Below, piece by piece: positions 1 to 5,206 of a stretch of 6,314 nt of DNA. Source of the stretch: an uncultured Hyphomicrobiales bacterium (GTDB taxonomy: Bacteria > Pseudomonadota > Alphaproteobacteria > Rhizobiales > Beijerinckiaceae); contig CAIZGQ010000457.1 of NCBI GenBank assembly GCA_903932565.1, forward strand, positions 1 through 6,314, read 5' to 3'. The number at the start of each line of letters is the position of its first letter. Within the stretch, counting starts at the first letter, position 1. Both the position numbers and the translations under genes were made by a program. A model generated the notes under the pieces. The model made no database searches. It worked only from the letters and a program-made list of their open reading frames with translations, and had not been told where the DNA came from.

Positions 1-576
1 GTCAACACCGGCAAGGGTTATGTCGCCGCCGACCGCAACCGTGCGGAAGATGCGCCGATTGGCCTGATCCCGGTCGACAGCCTGTTCTCCCCGGTCAAGA
101 AGGTCAGCTTCACGGTCACCAACACCCGTGAAGGCCAGATTCTCGATTACGACAAGCTGACCATGACGGTTGAGACCAATGGCTCGGTGACGCCTGAGGA
201 CGCCGTGGCCTATGCCGCGCGCATCCTGCAGGACCAGCTGAACGTGTTCGTCAACTTCGAAGAGCCCAAGCGCGAAGAGGCGGCGACCGCCATTCCCGAG
301 CTCGCCTTCAATCCGGCGCTGCTCAAGAAGGTCGATGAGCTCGAACTGTCGGTTCGCTCGGCCAATTGCCTGAAGAACGACAACATCGTCTACATCGGCG
401 ACCTGATCCAGAAGAGCGAAGCCGAAATGCTCCGCACCCCGAACTTTGGCCGCAAATCCCTGAACGAAATCAAGGAAGTGCTGGCGCAGATGGGTCTGCA
501 TCTGGGCATGGAAGTCAACGGTTGGCCGCCGGAGAACATCGAAGAGCTGGCCAAGCGCTTTGAAGAGCACTACTAG
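1..576 (+). CDS. rpoA: DNA-directed RNA polymerase subunit alpha, 3' part (5' end outside window)
   Basis: The reading frame is open from base 1 and ends at TAG 574-576, giving the last 191 residues of the alpha subunit, which nucleates RNA polymerase assembly and contacts activators and UP-element DNA. Residues 1 to about 75 are the end of the N-terminal assembly domain (AEDAPIGLIPVDSLFSPVKK and the following VNVF stretch). After an acidic linker comes the C-terminal domain, starting near IPELAFNPALL. The DNA-contact motif LSVRSANCLK is intact; R119 here corresponds to R265 of E. coli, with N122 and C123 beside it. The helix-hairpin-helix-like segment TPNFGRKSLNEIKEVL and the tail GWPPENIEELAKRF follow. 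An ATG at 163 is an internal methionine, not the start. rplQ lies 104 bp downstream, as in the usual alpha operon. Identification is secure; only the N-terminus is missing. Confidence 0.99.
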   Translation, partial: VNTGKGYVAADRNRAEDAPIGLIPVDSLFSPVKKVSFTVTNTREGQILDYDKLTMTVETNGSVTPEDAVAYAARILQDQLNVFVNFEEPKREEAATAIPELAFNPALLKKVDELELSVRSANCLKNDNIVYIGDLIQKSEAEMLRTPNFGRKSLNEIKEVLAQMGLHLGMEVNGWPPENIEELAKRFEEHY

Positions 577-602
577 GCCTCAAGCCTAGATATCAATTCG
601 CG

Positions 603-622
603 CCCGCCCCTCGATGGGCGGG
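603..622 (+). promoter_or_regulatory. GC-rich hairpin in the rpoA-rplQ spacer
   Basis: A perfect 7-bp stem (CCCGCCC 603-609 with GGGCGGG 616-622) has a 6-nt loop and is followed only by TTTAA. The T tract is too short for a strong intrinsic terminator. As rpoA and rplQ are normally co-transcribed, the hairpin is better read as a partial attenuator, a processing site or an RNA 3'-end stabiliser for rpoA. The structure is seen directly; the role is inferred. Confidence 0.5.
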
Positions 623-680
623 TTTAACGAAGACGGTCGACCCTTGGCACGGCGGCCGGAAAAACACGAAGGAGAGCCAC

Positions 681-1094
681 ATGTACCATGGTCGCGCTAA
701 GCGCCGTTTTAATCGTACGTCCGAGCATCGTAAGGCCATGTTCATGAACATGAGCCAGGCGCTCATCAAGCATGAACAGATCGTCACGACTCTGCCCAAG
801 GCGAAGGATCTTCGCCCGGTGGTGGAAAAGCTCATCACGCTGGGCAAGCGCGGTGATCTGCATGCGCGTCGCCAGGCCATTGCGGCCGTTCGCGATGTCG
901 TGCTGGTGCGCAAGTTGTTTGACGTGCTGGCACCCCGCTACAAAGAGCGCAACGGCGGTTATTGCCGCGTGCTGAAGGCGGGCTTCCGCTTTGGCGACAA
1001 CGCGCCGATGGCTGTGATCGAATTTGTTGACCGCGACGTCGATGCCAAGGGCAAGGATTCGGGCCCGGTGCAGGTTGCTGAGGCTGCAGAGTAA
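681..1094 (+). CDS. rplQ: 50S ribosomal protein L17
   Basis: This is a 137-residue L17, a protein of the large ribosomal subunit near the exit-tunnel side. Family signatures run the whole length: the start MYHGRAKRRFNRTSEHRKAM, then ALIKHEQIVTTLPKAKDLRP (about residues 27-46), VEKLITLGKRG, and the core GGYCRVLKAGFRFGDNAPMA (about 92-111) ending in IEFVDRD. The extension after about residue 116 (DAKGKDSGPVQ and an acidic end) is usual for alphaproteobacterial L17, compared with the shorter E. coli protein. The start is set by a strong Shine-Dalgarno AAGGAG at 669-674, 6 nt before ATG 681. It is the last gene of the alpha operon after rpoA and is followed by a strong terminator. One oddity: residue 2 is Tyr, where the family usually has MRH(G). 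Confidence 0.99.
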   Translation: MYHGRAKRRFNRTSEHRKAMFMNMSQALIKHEQIVTTLPKAKDLRPVVEKLITLGKRGDLHARRQAIAAVRDVVLVRKLFDVLAPRYKERNGGYCRVLKAGFRFGDNAPMAVIEFVDRDVDAKGKDSGPVQVAEAAE

Positions 1095-1123
1095 GATCTG
1101 CGGAAGAGTCTTTGAACAATGAG

Positions 1124-1147
1124 GGCGGCCTTCGGGTCGCCTTTTTT
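1124..1147 (+). terminator. Rho-independent terminator after rplQ
   Basis: A 7-bp GC stem (GGCGGCC 1124-1130 with GGTCGCC 1135-1141, one G:T wobble) is closed by the very stable TTCG tetraloop (1131-1134) and followed at once by six T residues (1142-1147). It lies 29 nt past the rplQ stop. This is the expected end of the rpoA-rplQ transcript. Confidence 0.93.
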
Positions 1148-1162
1148 GTTGGCTTTGTGGAA

Positions 1163-1269
1163 GCCCTCATCCGCCCCGCGCTGCGGGGCACCTTCTCCCG
1201 CGGAGCGGGAGAAGGATAACCCTCTCCCAATTTTGGGAGAGGGTGGCGCGTTCCGCGCCGGGTGAGGGC
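1163..1269. repeat. Composite palindromic intergenic repeat (four hairpins inside an outer stem)
   Basis: The 107-bp element folds as a closed multi-branch structure. The outer stem pairs 1163-1172 with 1260-1269 (10 bp, one G:T). Inside are four consecutive hairpins: 1173-1179/1183-1189 (7 bp, 3-nt loop), 1191-1201/1205-1215 (11 bp, loop GGA), 1220-1230/1233-1243 (11 bp, 2-nt gap) and 1245-1250/1254-1259 (6 bp, 3-nt loop). All inner stems are perfect. From memory, repeats with the cores CCTTCTCCCGC..GCGGGAGAAGG and CCCTCTCCC..GGGAGAGGG are scattered between genes in many alphaproteobacterial genomes, so this is probably one copy of a dispersed non-coding palindromic family. It ends about 55 bp before the protease start and could act in the mRNA 5' leader if transcription begins upstream of it. 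Confidence 0.85.
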
Positions 1270-1324
1270 AACACTGCATTTCTGCGCTATATATCGCCCA
1301 TCTCACTTTGGAGCCGACCCAACA

Positions 1325-2728
1325 ATGCGAATGATCCCGAGCGCGATGATGGTTGCAGCGTTGCTTTGTGGTGCCTCGATGCCCTCAATGGCGCAGACCC
1401 AGCGGCTGGCACCGGCCACACGGTCCGAGGTCATGGCGTCCTTTGCACCCGTCGTGAAACGGGCGACACCAGCGGTCGTCAACGTCTATGCGTCGCGTGT
1501 CGAAACGCGTCCGATCAATCCGCTGTTTGACGATCCAATCTTCCGACAGTTTTTCGGCAACAACGCGCCGTCCAACAATCGCGTGTCGCAATCGTTGGGC
1601 TCCGGCGTCATCGTGGATTCATCTGGCTTGGTGGTGACAAACCATCATGTGATCGAGGGCATGACGAGCGTGAAGGTCGCGCTGTCTGATCATCGCGAGT
1701 TTGATGCTGAGATTGTGCTTCGTGACCAGCGCACCGATCTCGCCGTGCTCCGGCTAAAAGGTGGCACGAATTTTCCCGTGATGGAGCTCGGCGATTCCGA
1801 CGCTCTGGAAGTTGGCGATCTTGCGCTGGCCATTGGAAACCCGTTTGGCGTTGGGCAGACCGTGACGCAGGGCATCGTGTCGGCATTGGCGCGCACGCAA
1901 GTCGGCATTTCCGATTTTGGCTTCTTCATCCAGACGGACGCGGCCATCAATCCGGGCAATTCCGGCGGCGCGCTGATCGACATGAACTCGCGCCTCGTGG
2001 GCATCAACTCGGCGATTTATTCAAAATCCGGTGGCTCCATCGGCATTGGCTTTGCGATCCCCGTCAACATGGTGAAGGTGGTGATCGCCACGGCCAAGAG
2101 CGGCGGGACGCAGGTGCATCGCCCATGGATTGGCGCGAACTTTCAGATTGTGTCGCGCGAGATTGCCGAGTCCCTGTCCATGGATCGCCCCACAGGCGCG
2201 CTGGTGTCGGACGTGAAGGCGGGCGGCCCGGCTGCCGATGCGGGATTGAAGCGCGGCGATGTGGTCCTAACGATTGATGGTCAGGCTGTGGATGATCCGG
2301 AATCGCTTGGCTATCGGATGGCGACAAAACCGCTGAACAGCAGCGTCGCGCTGGGCGTGGCCCGCGGCGGCAAGAACGTGTCTTTGCCCATGAAGCTCGT
2401 GGCAGCCCCCGAGATCCCCGCCCGTGAGGCTGCCAAGCTCACTGGCAGGCATCCGCTTGCGGGCGCAACGGTCTGGAACGGCTCGCCGGCTGTAGCCGAT
2501 GAACTGTCTGTGGAAGCCGACACATCGGGTGTTGTGGTTGCCGAAGTCGAGGACGGGTCGGCGGCTGCCGACGTCGGGCTGCAGAAGGGCGACATCATTG
2601 TCTCGATCAATGACGCCGCCATCGCCACGACGAGCGAGTTGCGGACCGCGCTTGCCAAGCGCCAAAGCTACTGGAAAATTTCGGTCGGCCGTGGCGGGCA
2701 GGTTCTGACCACAATTGTAGGCGGCTAG
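1325..2728 (+). CDS. degP: Periplasmic Do-family serine protease/chaperone (HtrA/DegP/DegQ type)
   Basis: This 467-residue protein is a trypsin-like (S1C) envelope quality-control protease that degrades or refolds misfolded exported proteins. A signal peptide covers about residues 1-23 (hydrophobic MMVAALLCGA, cleavage likely after SMA before QTQ). The protease domain spans about 35-260, with the full catalytic triad: H108 in TNHHV, D138 in RTDLAVLRL and S213 in NPGNSGGAL. Two PDZ domains follow: about 265-358 (GALVSDVKAGGPAADAGLKR) and about 370-465 (SGVVVAEVEDGSAAADVGLQ). ATG 1325 is chosen because it places the signal peptide at the N-terminus, with GGAG at 1310-1313 upstream. An in-frame GTG at 1262 would start inside the palindromic repeat and bury the signal peptide. 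TATATAT at 1288-1294 could be a -10 element but lacks a good -35. The degP/degQ distinction cannot be settled from sequence alone. Confidence 0.95.
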   Translation: MRMIPSAMMVAALLCGASMPSMAQTQRLAPATRSEVMASFAPVVKRATPAVVNVYASRVETRPINPLFDDPIFRQFFGNNAPSNNRVSQSLGSGVIVDSSGLVVTNHHVIEGMTSVKVALSDHREFDAEIVLRDQRTDLAVLRLKGGTNFPVMELGDSDALEVGDLALAIGNPFGVGQTVTQGIVSALARTQVGISDFGFFIQTDAAINPGNSGGALIDMNSRLVGINSAIYSKSGGSIGIGFAIPVNMVKVVIATAKSGGTQVHRPWIGANFQIVSREIAESLSMDRPTGALVSDVKAGGPAADAGLKRGDVVLTIDGQAVDDPESLGYRMATKPLNSSVALGVARGGKNVSLPMKLVAAPEIPAREAAKLTGRHPLAGATVWNGSPAVADELSVEADTSGVVVAEVEDGSAAADVGLQKGDIIVSINDAAIATTSELRTALAKRQSYWKISVGRGGQVLTTIVGG

Positions 2729-2789
2729 CCCGACGCCCGCGGCTTAAAATCGATCCGGCGATGGTCGAGTTTGTTTTCCCAGCCTTTTC

Positions 2790-2818
2790 GCCCGCATGCG
2801 GGGTTTCCGCGTGCGGGC
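2790..2818. terminator. Hairpin between the convergent protease and ParA-like genes
   Basis: A 12-bp stem (2790-2801 with 2807-2818, one T:G wobble) has the 5-nt loop GGTTT. It lies 61 nt past the protease stop on the plus strand and 17 nt past the parA-like stop on the minus strand. Neither side has a T tract in the reading direction, so it is not a textbook intrinsic terminator. Its place between convergent genes suggests a shared transcript end or 3'-end protection. It is seen directly; the role is inferred. Confidence 0.5.
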
Positions 2819-2835
2819 AAGATTAAGCGGCGAAA

Positions 2836-3513
2836 TCAGGCTGCTTTTTTGGCAGCAATTTTGGCTGGCTCTTTTGTTGCCGCACTCTTCATTTTGTTGA
2901 AGCGGCGCTTGAGCGAGCTCCACAATTGGCGCATTTCGTTGGCAGCCTTGCCCTCGGGCGCATATTCCGTGGGCCCGAGGCCATAACGTGCCGCTTCCTG
3001 ATAATCGGCGCGCGACACAACGAGCGGGCTCAGCAGGCCGCCCATGGCTTCCAGCGCACCAACGCCATCCTGCACGCGTTGGCTGTCGGCCATCGGCGGA
3101 CACTGGTTGAGCACGAAGCAGAATTCTTTGCCGAGCGACTTGATTTTCGAGCGTGTCAATTCACTCGACCACAGGTCAAACACCGTCGGGCGAGCCGGAA
3201 TTACGCAGATATCGGCAGCTTTGATCGCCGCGTCTGCAGCAGGCGTTTCTGTCGAGGGCGTGTCGATGATGACGAGGCTGATTTTGCTTTTTTCAAGCTC
3301 CGCAATGGCGCGGGGCAGTTTTGCCGGTGTGATGAACTCGACCGGCAGTTCATTACCTTCGCGGGCCGAAGCCCAGTTGCCGAGCGAACGCTGCGGGTCC
3401 ATGTCGATCAGGAACACACGCTCGCCTGCTTCCTGGGCCGCAAGGGCCAGAGAAATAGCTAAGGTGCTTTTGCCAGACCCGCCTTTTTGGGTCACGAATG
3501 CAATTTTGCGCAT
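2836..3513 (-). CDS. ParF-like ParA/MinD-superfamily ATPase, orphan
   Basis: This is a 225-residue P-loop ATPase of the deviant Walker A group, which uses ATP-dependent dimerisation and usually non-specific DNA binding to position DNA or protein cargo. The deviant Walker A is KGGSGKST with signature lysine K10 and K15. Walker A' is IDMDPQRSLGNW (D37, D39) and Walker B is LVIIDTPS (D84). There is no N-terminal helix-turn-helix domain. The short form and the DPQ-x-SL-x-NW pattern resemble plasmid ParF (type Ib). The C-terminus (202-225) is a basic Lys/Ala tail with seven Lys, two Arg and one Glu. ATG 3513 is supported by GAGGA at 3519-3523, 5 nt away. No ParB, ParG or cargo gene is adjacent: downstream is the convergent protease, upstream an AT-rich region and divergent rarA. 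The cargo is unknown, and plasmid origin is possible but unproven. Confidence 0.88.
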   Translation of the reverse strand: MRKIAFVTQKGGSGKSTLAISLALAAQEAGERVFLIDMDPQRSLGNWASAREGNELPVEFITPAKLPRAIAELEKSKISLVIIDTPSTETPAADAAIKAADICVIPARPTVFDLWSSELTRSKIKSLGKEFCFVLNQCPPMADSQRVQDGVGALEAMGGLLSPLVVSRADYQEAARYGLGPTEYAPEGKAANEMRQLWSSLKRRFNKMKSAATKEPAKIAAKKAA

Positions 3514-3652
3514 ATCAGTCCTCGTTGAGCATCACAGTTAACTTGCGAAACTTGAAACGCGGCCGACTACGCGCACTCATCTAAATCATGCCTGAAGCAT
3601 TTTATTTATTTCACAGTTTTTTTTGATTCGCTTCTGCAATCGAAGGTTGCAT

Positions 3653-3755
3653 CGCCAAAAAGACATAAAAACGCCAAGTGTTTCTTTCGTACGCCAATGC
3701 TAATCTTCACATCGTGCTTCAAAAAATTGGCCTAAAAGACTTCAAATTATTGGCG
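3653..3755. repeat. Array of CGCCAA boxes
   Basis: CGCCAA occurs in direct orientation at 3653-3658, 3672-3677 and 3692-3697, at steps of 19 and 20 bp, close to two helical turns. The exact reverse complement TTGGCG lies at 3750-3755 and a 5-of-6 match, TTGGCC, at 3727-3732. The third and last exact boxes extend to a 7-bp inverted pair (CGCCAAT/ATTGGCG). The same-face spacing suggests binding sites for a protein, perhaps an operator or a partition-like site of the adjacent ATPase gene. The repeats are visible; the function is inference. Confidence 0.4.
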
Positions 3756-3758
3756 CAA

Positions 3759-3788
3759 TTGCTTTTTCTTAAGTTGCAACGTTATACG
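3759..3788 (+). promoter_or_regulatory. Candidate rarA promoter
   Basis: TTGCTT (3759-3764) and TATACG (3783-3788) are separated by 18 bp and match the sigma-70-type -35 and -10 consensus at 3 and 4 of 6 positions. The -10 lies about 38 bp before the rarA ATG. This is a weak match in an AT-rich stretch, offered only as the best candidate seen. Confidence 0.3.
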
Positions 3789-3802
3789 ACTTAACACTTA
3801 AG
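3768..3802. promoter_or_regulatory. ACTTAAG inverted repeat over the rarA promoter region
   Basis: CTTAAGT (3768-3774) and its reverse complement ACTTAAG (3796-3802) flank the candidate -10, and a further ACTTAA sits at 3789-3794. The palindrome GTTGCAAC (3773-3780) overlaps the left arm. The layout would suit an operator for rarA, but no known regulator motif is recognised. Confidence 0.3.
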
Positions 3803-3825
3803 CTCAGGTGTGGTGATGTCCCAGC

Positions 3826-5163
3826 ATGAGTGACCTTTTCCCAGTCGATCCGCCGCAATCATCGCAAACCGAGCCTTTGGAAGGCCGTCCGCTTGCGGAT
3901 CGCTTGCGTCCGATGCGCCTCGAAGACGTGGCTGGCCAAGACCATCTCGTTGGCCCGGGCGGTGCGCTGACACGCTTGATTGGTGCTGGTTCGTTGGGCT
4001 CGCTGATTTTCTGGGGACCCCCGGGCACTGGCAAAACAACCGTCGCTCGGCTTGTTGCGCGGGAAGCCAAAACCGATAGCAAACTCGCCTTCGTGCAGAT
4101 TTCTGCGATCTTCTCAGGTGTTGCCGATCTCAAAAAAGTCTTTGAGGAAGCAAGGCTTCGTCGTCGCGCGGGGCAGGCTACCCTGTTATTTGTCGATGAG
4201 ATCCATCGCTTCAATCGCGCGCAACAGGACTCGTTTCTGCCCGTGATGGAAGATGGAACGGTGACGCTGATTGGCGCAACGACCGAAAATCCATCGTTTG
4301 AATTGAACGCGGCGCTTCTGTCGCGCGCGCGCGTGCTGACGTTTAAATCCCTGGACGACGAGGCGATCGCCAAGCTTCTCGATCGCGCTGAAGCTTTGGA
4401 AAATCGCCTCCTACCGTTGACCCCTGAGGCCCGCGCCACATTGATTCATATGGCCGACGGGGATGGCCGTGCCTCACTGACTTTGGCCGAGGAAATCTGG
4501 CGCGCCGCCACACCCGGCGAAATGTTCGACCCCGCTGGTCTGATGGACATCGTGCAGCGCCGCGCGCCGATTTACGACAAGGCACAGGAGGGGCACTACA
4601 ATCTGGTGAGCGCCTTGCACAAATGTGTGCGCGGTTCTGATCCCGATGCCGCGCTCTATTATCTCGCGCGCATGTTGGAGGGCGGCGAGGACCCTTTGTT
4701 TATCGCCCGCCGCGTTGTGCGGATGGCGGTTGAGGATATTGGACTTGCTGATCCCAACGCACTGGTAATTGCGCAAGCGGCAAAGGATGCGTTTGATTTT
4801 CTGGGCTCGCCCGAAGGCGAACTCGCGATTGCGCAGGCTGTGGTTTATGTGGCGACCGCGCCCAAATCGAACGCGGTCTACAAAGCCTTTAAAGCCGCGC
4901 AGTCCTTGGCCCGTGAGCATGGCTCCCTGATGCCACCAAAAGTCATTTTGAATGCGCCAACCAAACTGATGAAGCAGGAAGGCTATGGCTCAGGCTATGC
5001 CTATGATCATGATGAGCCGGATGCTTTCTCAGGCCAAAACTACTGGCCGGATGCGCTCGGCCGCCAGTCGATCTACGAGCCCGTCGAGCGCGGCTTTGAA
5101 CGCGAGATTCAAAAGCGGCTTGAATATTGGGCGAAACTTCGGCGCGAGCGCCAAGCGCCTTAA
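3826..5163 (+). CDS. rarA: Replication-associated recombination protein A (AAA+ ATPase, RarA/MgsA)
   Basis: The 445-residue protein matches the usual RarA length (E. coli about 447). RarA is a cytoplasmic tetrameric AAA+ ATPase related to clamp loaders and eukaryotic WRNIP1/Mgs1, acting at stalled forks and gaps. Visible motifs are Walker A GPPGTGKT (64-71), Walker B LLFVDEIHRFN (D124, E125), sensor 1 GATTENPSF (150-158), an arginine-finger candidate R167 in LLSRARV, and sensor 2 around R215 (GDGRASLTLAEE). The C-terminal half has the RarA hallmarks: YNLVSALHKCVRGSDPDAAL (258-277), DPLFIARR (289-296), and the MPPKVILNAPTKLMKQEGYG to GQNYWPD region (369-409). ATG 3826 has GGTGA at 3812-3816, 9 nt upstream. 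The gene is divergent from the ParA-like gene and convergent with thiE. Nothing is missing or truncated. Confidence 0.97.
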   Translation: MSDLFPVDPPQSSQTEPLEGRPLADRLRPMRLEDVAGQDHLVGPGGALTRLIGAGSLGSLIFWGPPGTGKTTVARLVAREAKTDSKLAFVQISAIFSGVADLKKVFEEARLRRRAGQATLLFVDEIHRFNRAQQDSFLPVMEDGTVTLIGATTENPSFELNAALLSRARVLTFKSLDDEAIAKLLDRAEALENRLLPLTPEARATLIHMADGDGRASLTLAEEIWRAATPGEMFDPAGLMDIVQRRAPIYDKAQEGHYNLVSALHKCVRGSDPDAALYYLARMLEGGEDPLFIARRVVRMAVEDIGLADPNALVIAQAAKDAFDFLGSPEGELAIAQAVVYVATAPKSNAVYKAFKAAQSLAREHGSLMPPKVILNAPTKLMKQEGYGSGYAYDHDEPDAFSGQNYWPDALGRQSIYEPVERGFEREIQKRLEYWAKLRRERQAP

Positions 5164-5206
5164 GCCTCGTTCGTGCCCTAGGCCTCGCTAAGCGCCTTAA
5201 GCCTCG
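5153..5206. repeat. 17-bp direct repeat spanning the stop codons of rarA and thiE
   Basis: The 17-mer AAGCGCCTTAAGCCTCG occurs at 5153-5169 and again, identical, at 5190-5206, a period of 37 bp. A further GCCTCG lies between them at 5182-5187. The first copy contains the rarA stop (TAA 5161-5163) and the second contains the thiE stop on the opposite strand (TTA 5197-5199). This looks like a partial tandem duplication. No hairpin with a T tract is present between these convergent genes. Confidence 0.8.

Larger units (their letters stand above)
3514..3825. other. AT-rich divergent intergenic region
   Basis: These 312 bp separate the divergent parA-like gene and rarA. Positions 3601-3780 are only about 36% G+C by hand count (64 of 180), against roughly 60% in the genes. 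I see no convincing coding frame or RNA gene. The region contains CGCCAA boxes, a T8 run at 3617-3624, an inverted pair TGCAA-N7-TTGCA at 3635-3651 and ACTTAA boxes near rarA. It must hold the promoters of both flanking genes. Confidence 0.8.

Noticed and set aside
1288..1294. TATATAT as the -10 box of the protease gene
   Set aside because: No acceptable -35 lies 16-19 bp upstream; that stretch is the end of the palindromic repeat. It was left as a remark, not a feature.
959..1306. Minus-strand open frames crossing rplQ, its terminator and the palindromic repeat
   Set aside because: They run through a strong terminator and a structured repeat and lie opposite rplQ; no domain is visible.
2926..3541. 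Long plus-strand open frames (178 and 165 codons) opposite the ParA-like gene
   Set aside because: They are antisense shadows of a gene with intact Walker motifs and a ribosome-binding site; their translations show no recognisable domain.
3617..3624. T8 run as an intrinsic terminator
   Set aside because: The only hairpin near it (ATGC..GCAT, 3587-3600) has four base pairs and is too far from the run, and no plus-strand transcript is expected there.
3653..3755. CRISPR array
   Set aside because: The repeated unit is only six bases, occurs in both orientations and has no spacer-repeat structure or cas gene nearby.
3514..3825. Insertion sequence or phage remnant as the cause of the AT-rich block
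   Set aside because: No transposase or integrase fragment, terminal inverted repeats or target-site duplication could be seen.
4343..4920. Minus-strand open frames within rarA
   Set aside because: They overlap the conserved RarA coding sequence and their translations resemble no known family.
5164..5196. TPP riboswitch for the thiamine genes
   Set aside because: This gap is downstream of thiE, only 33 bp long and lacks riboswitch core sequences; a leader would lie beyond the right edge of the window.
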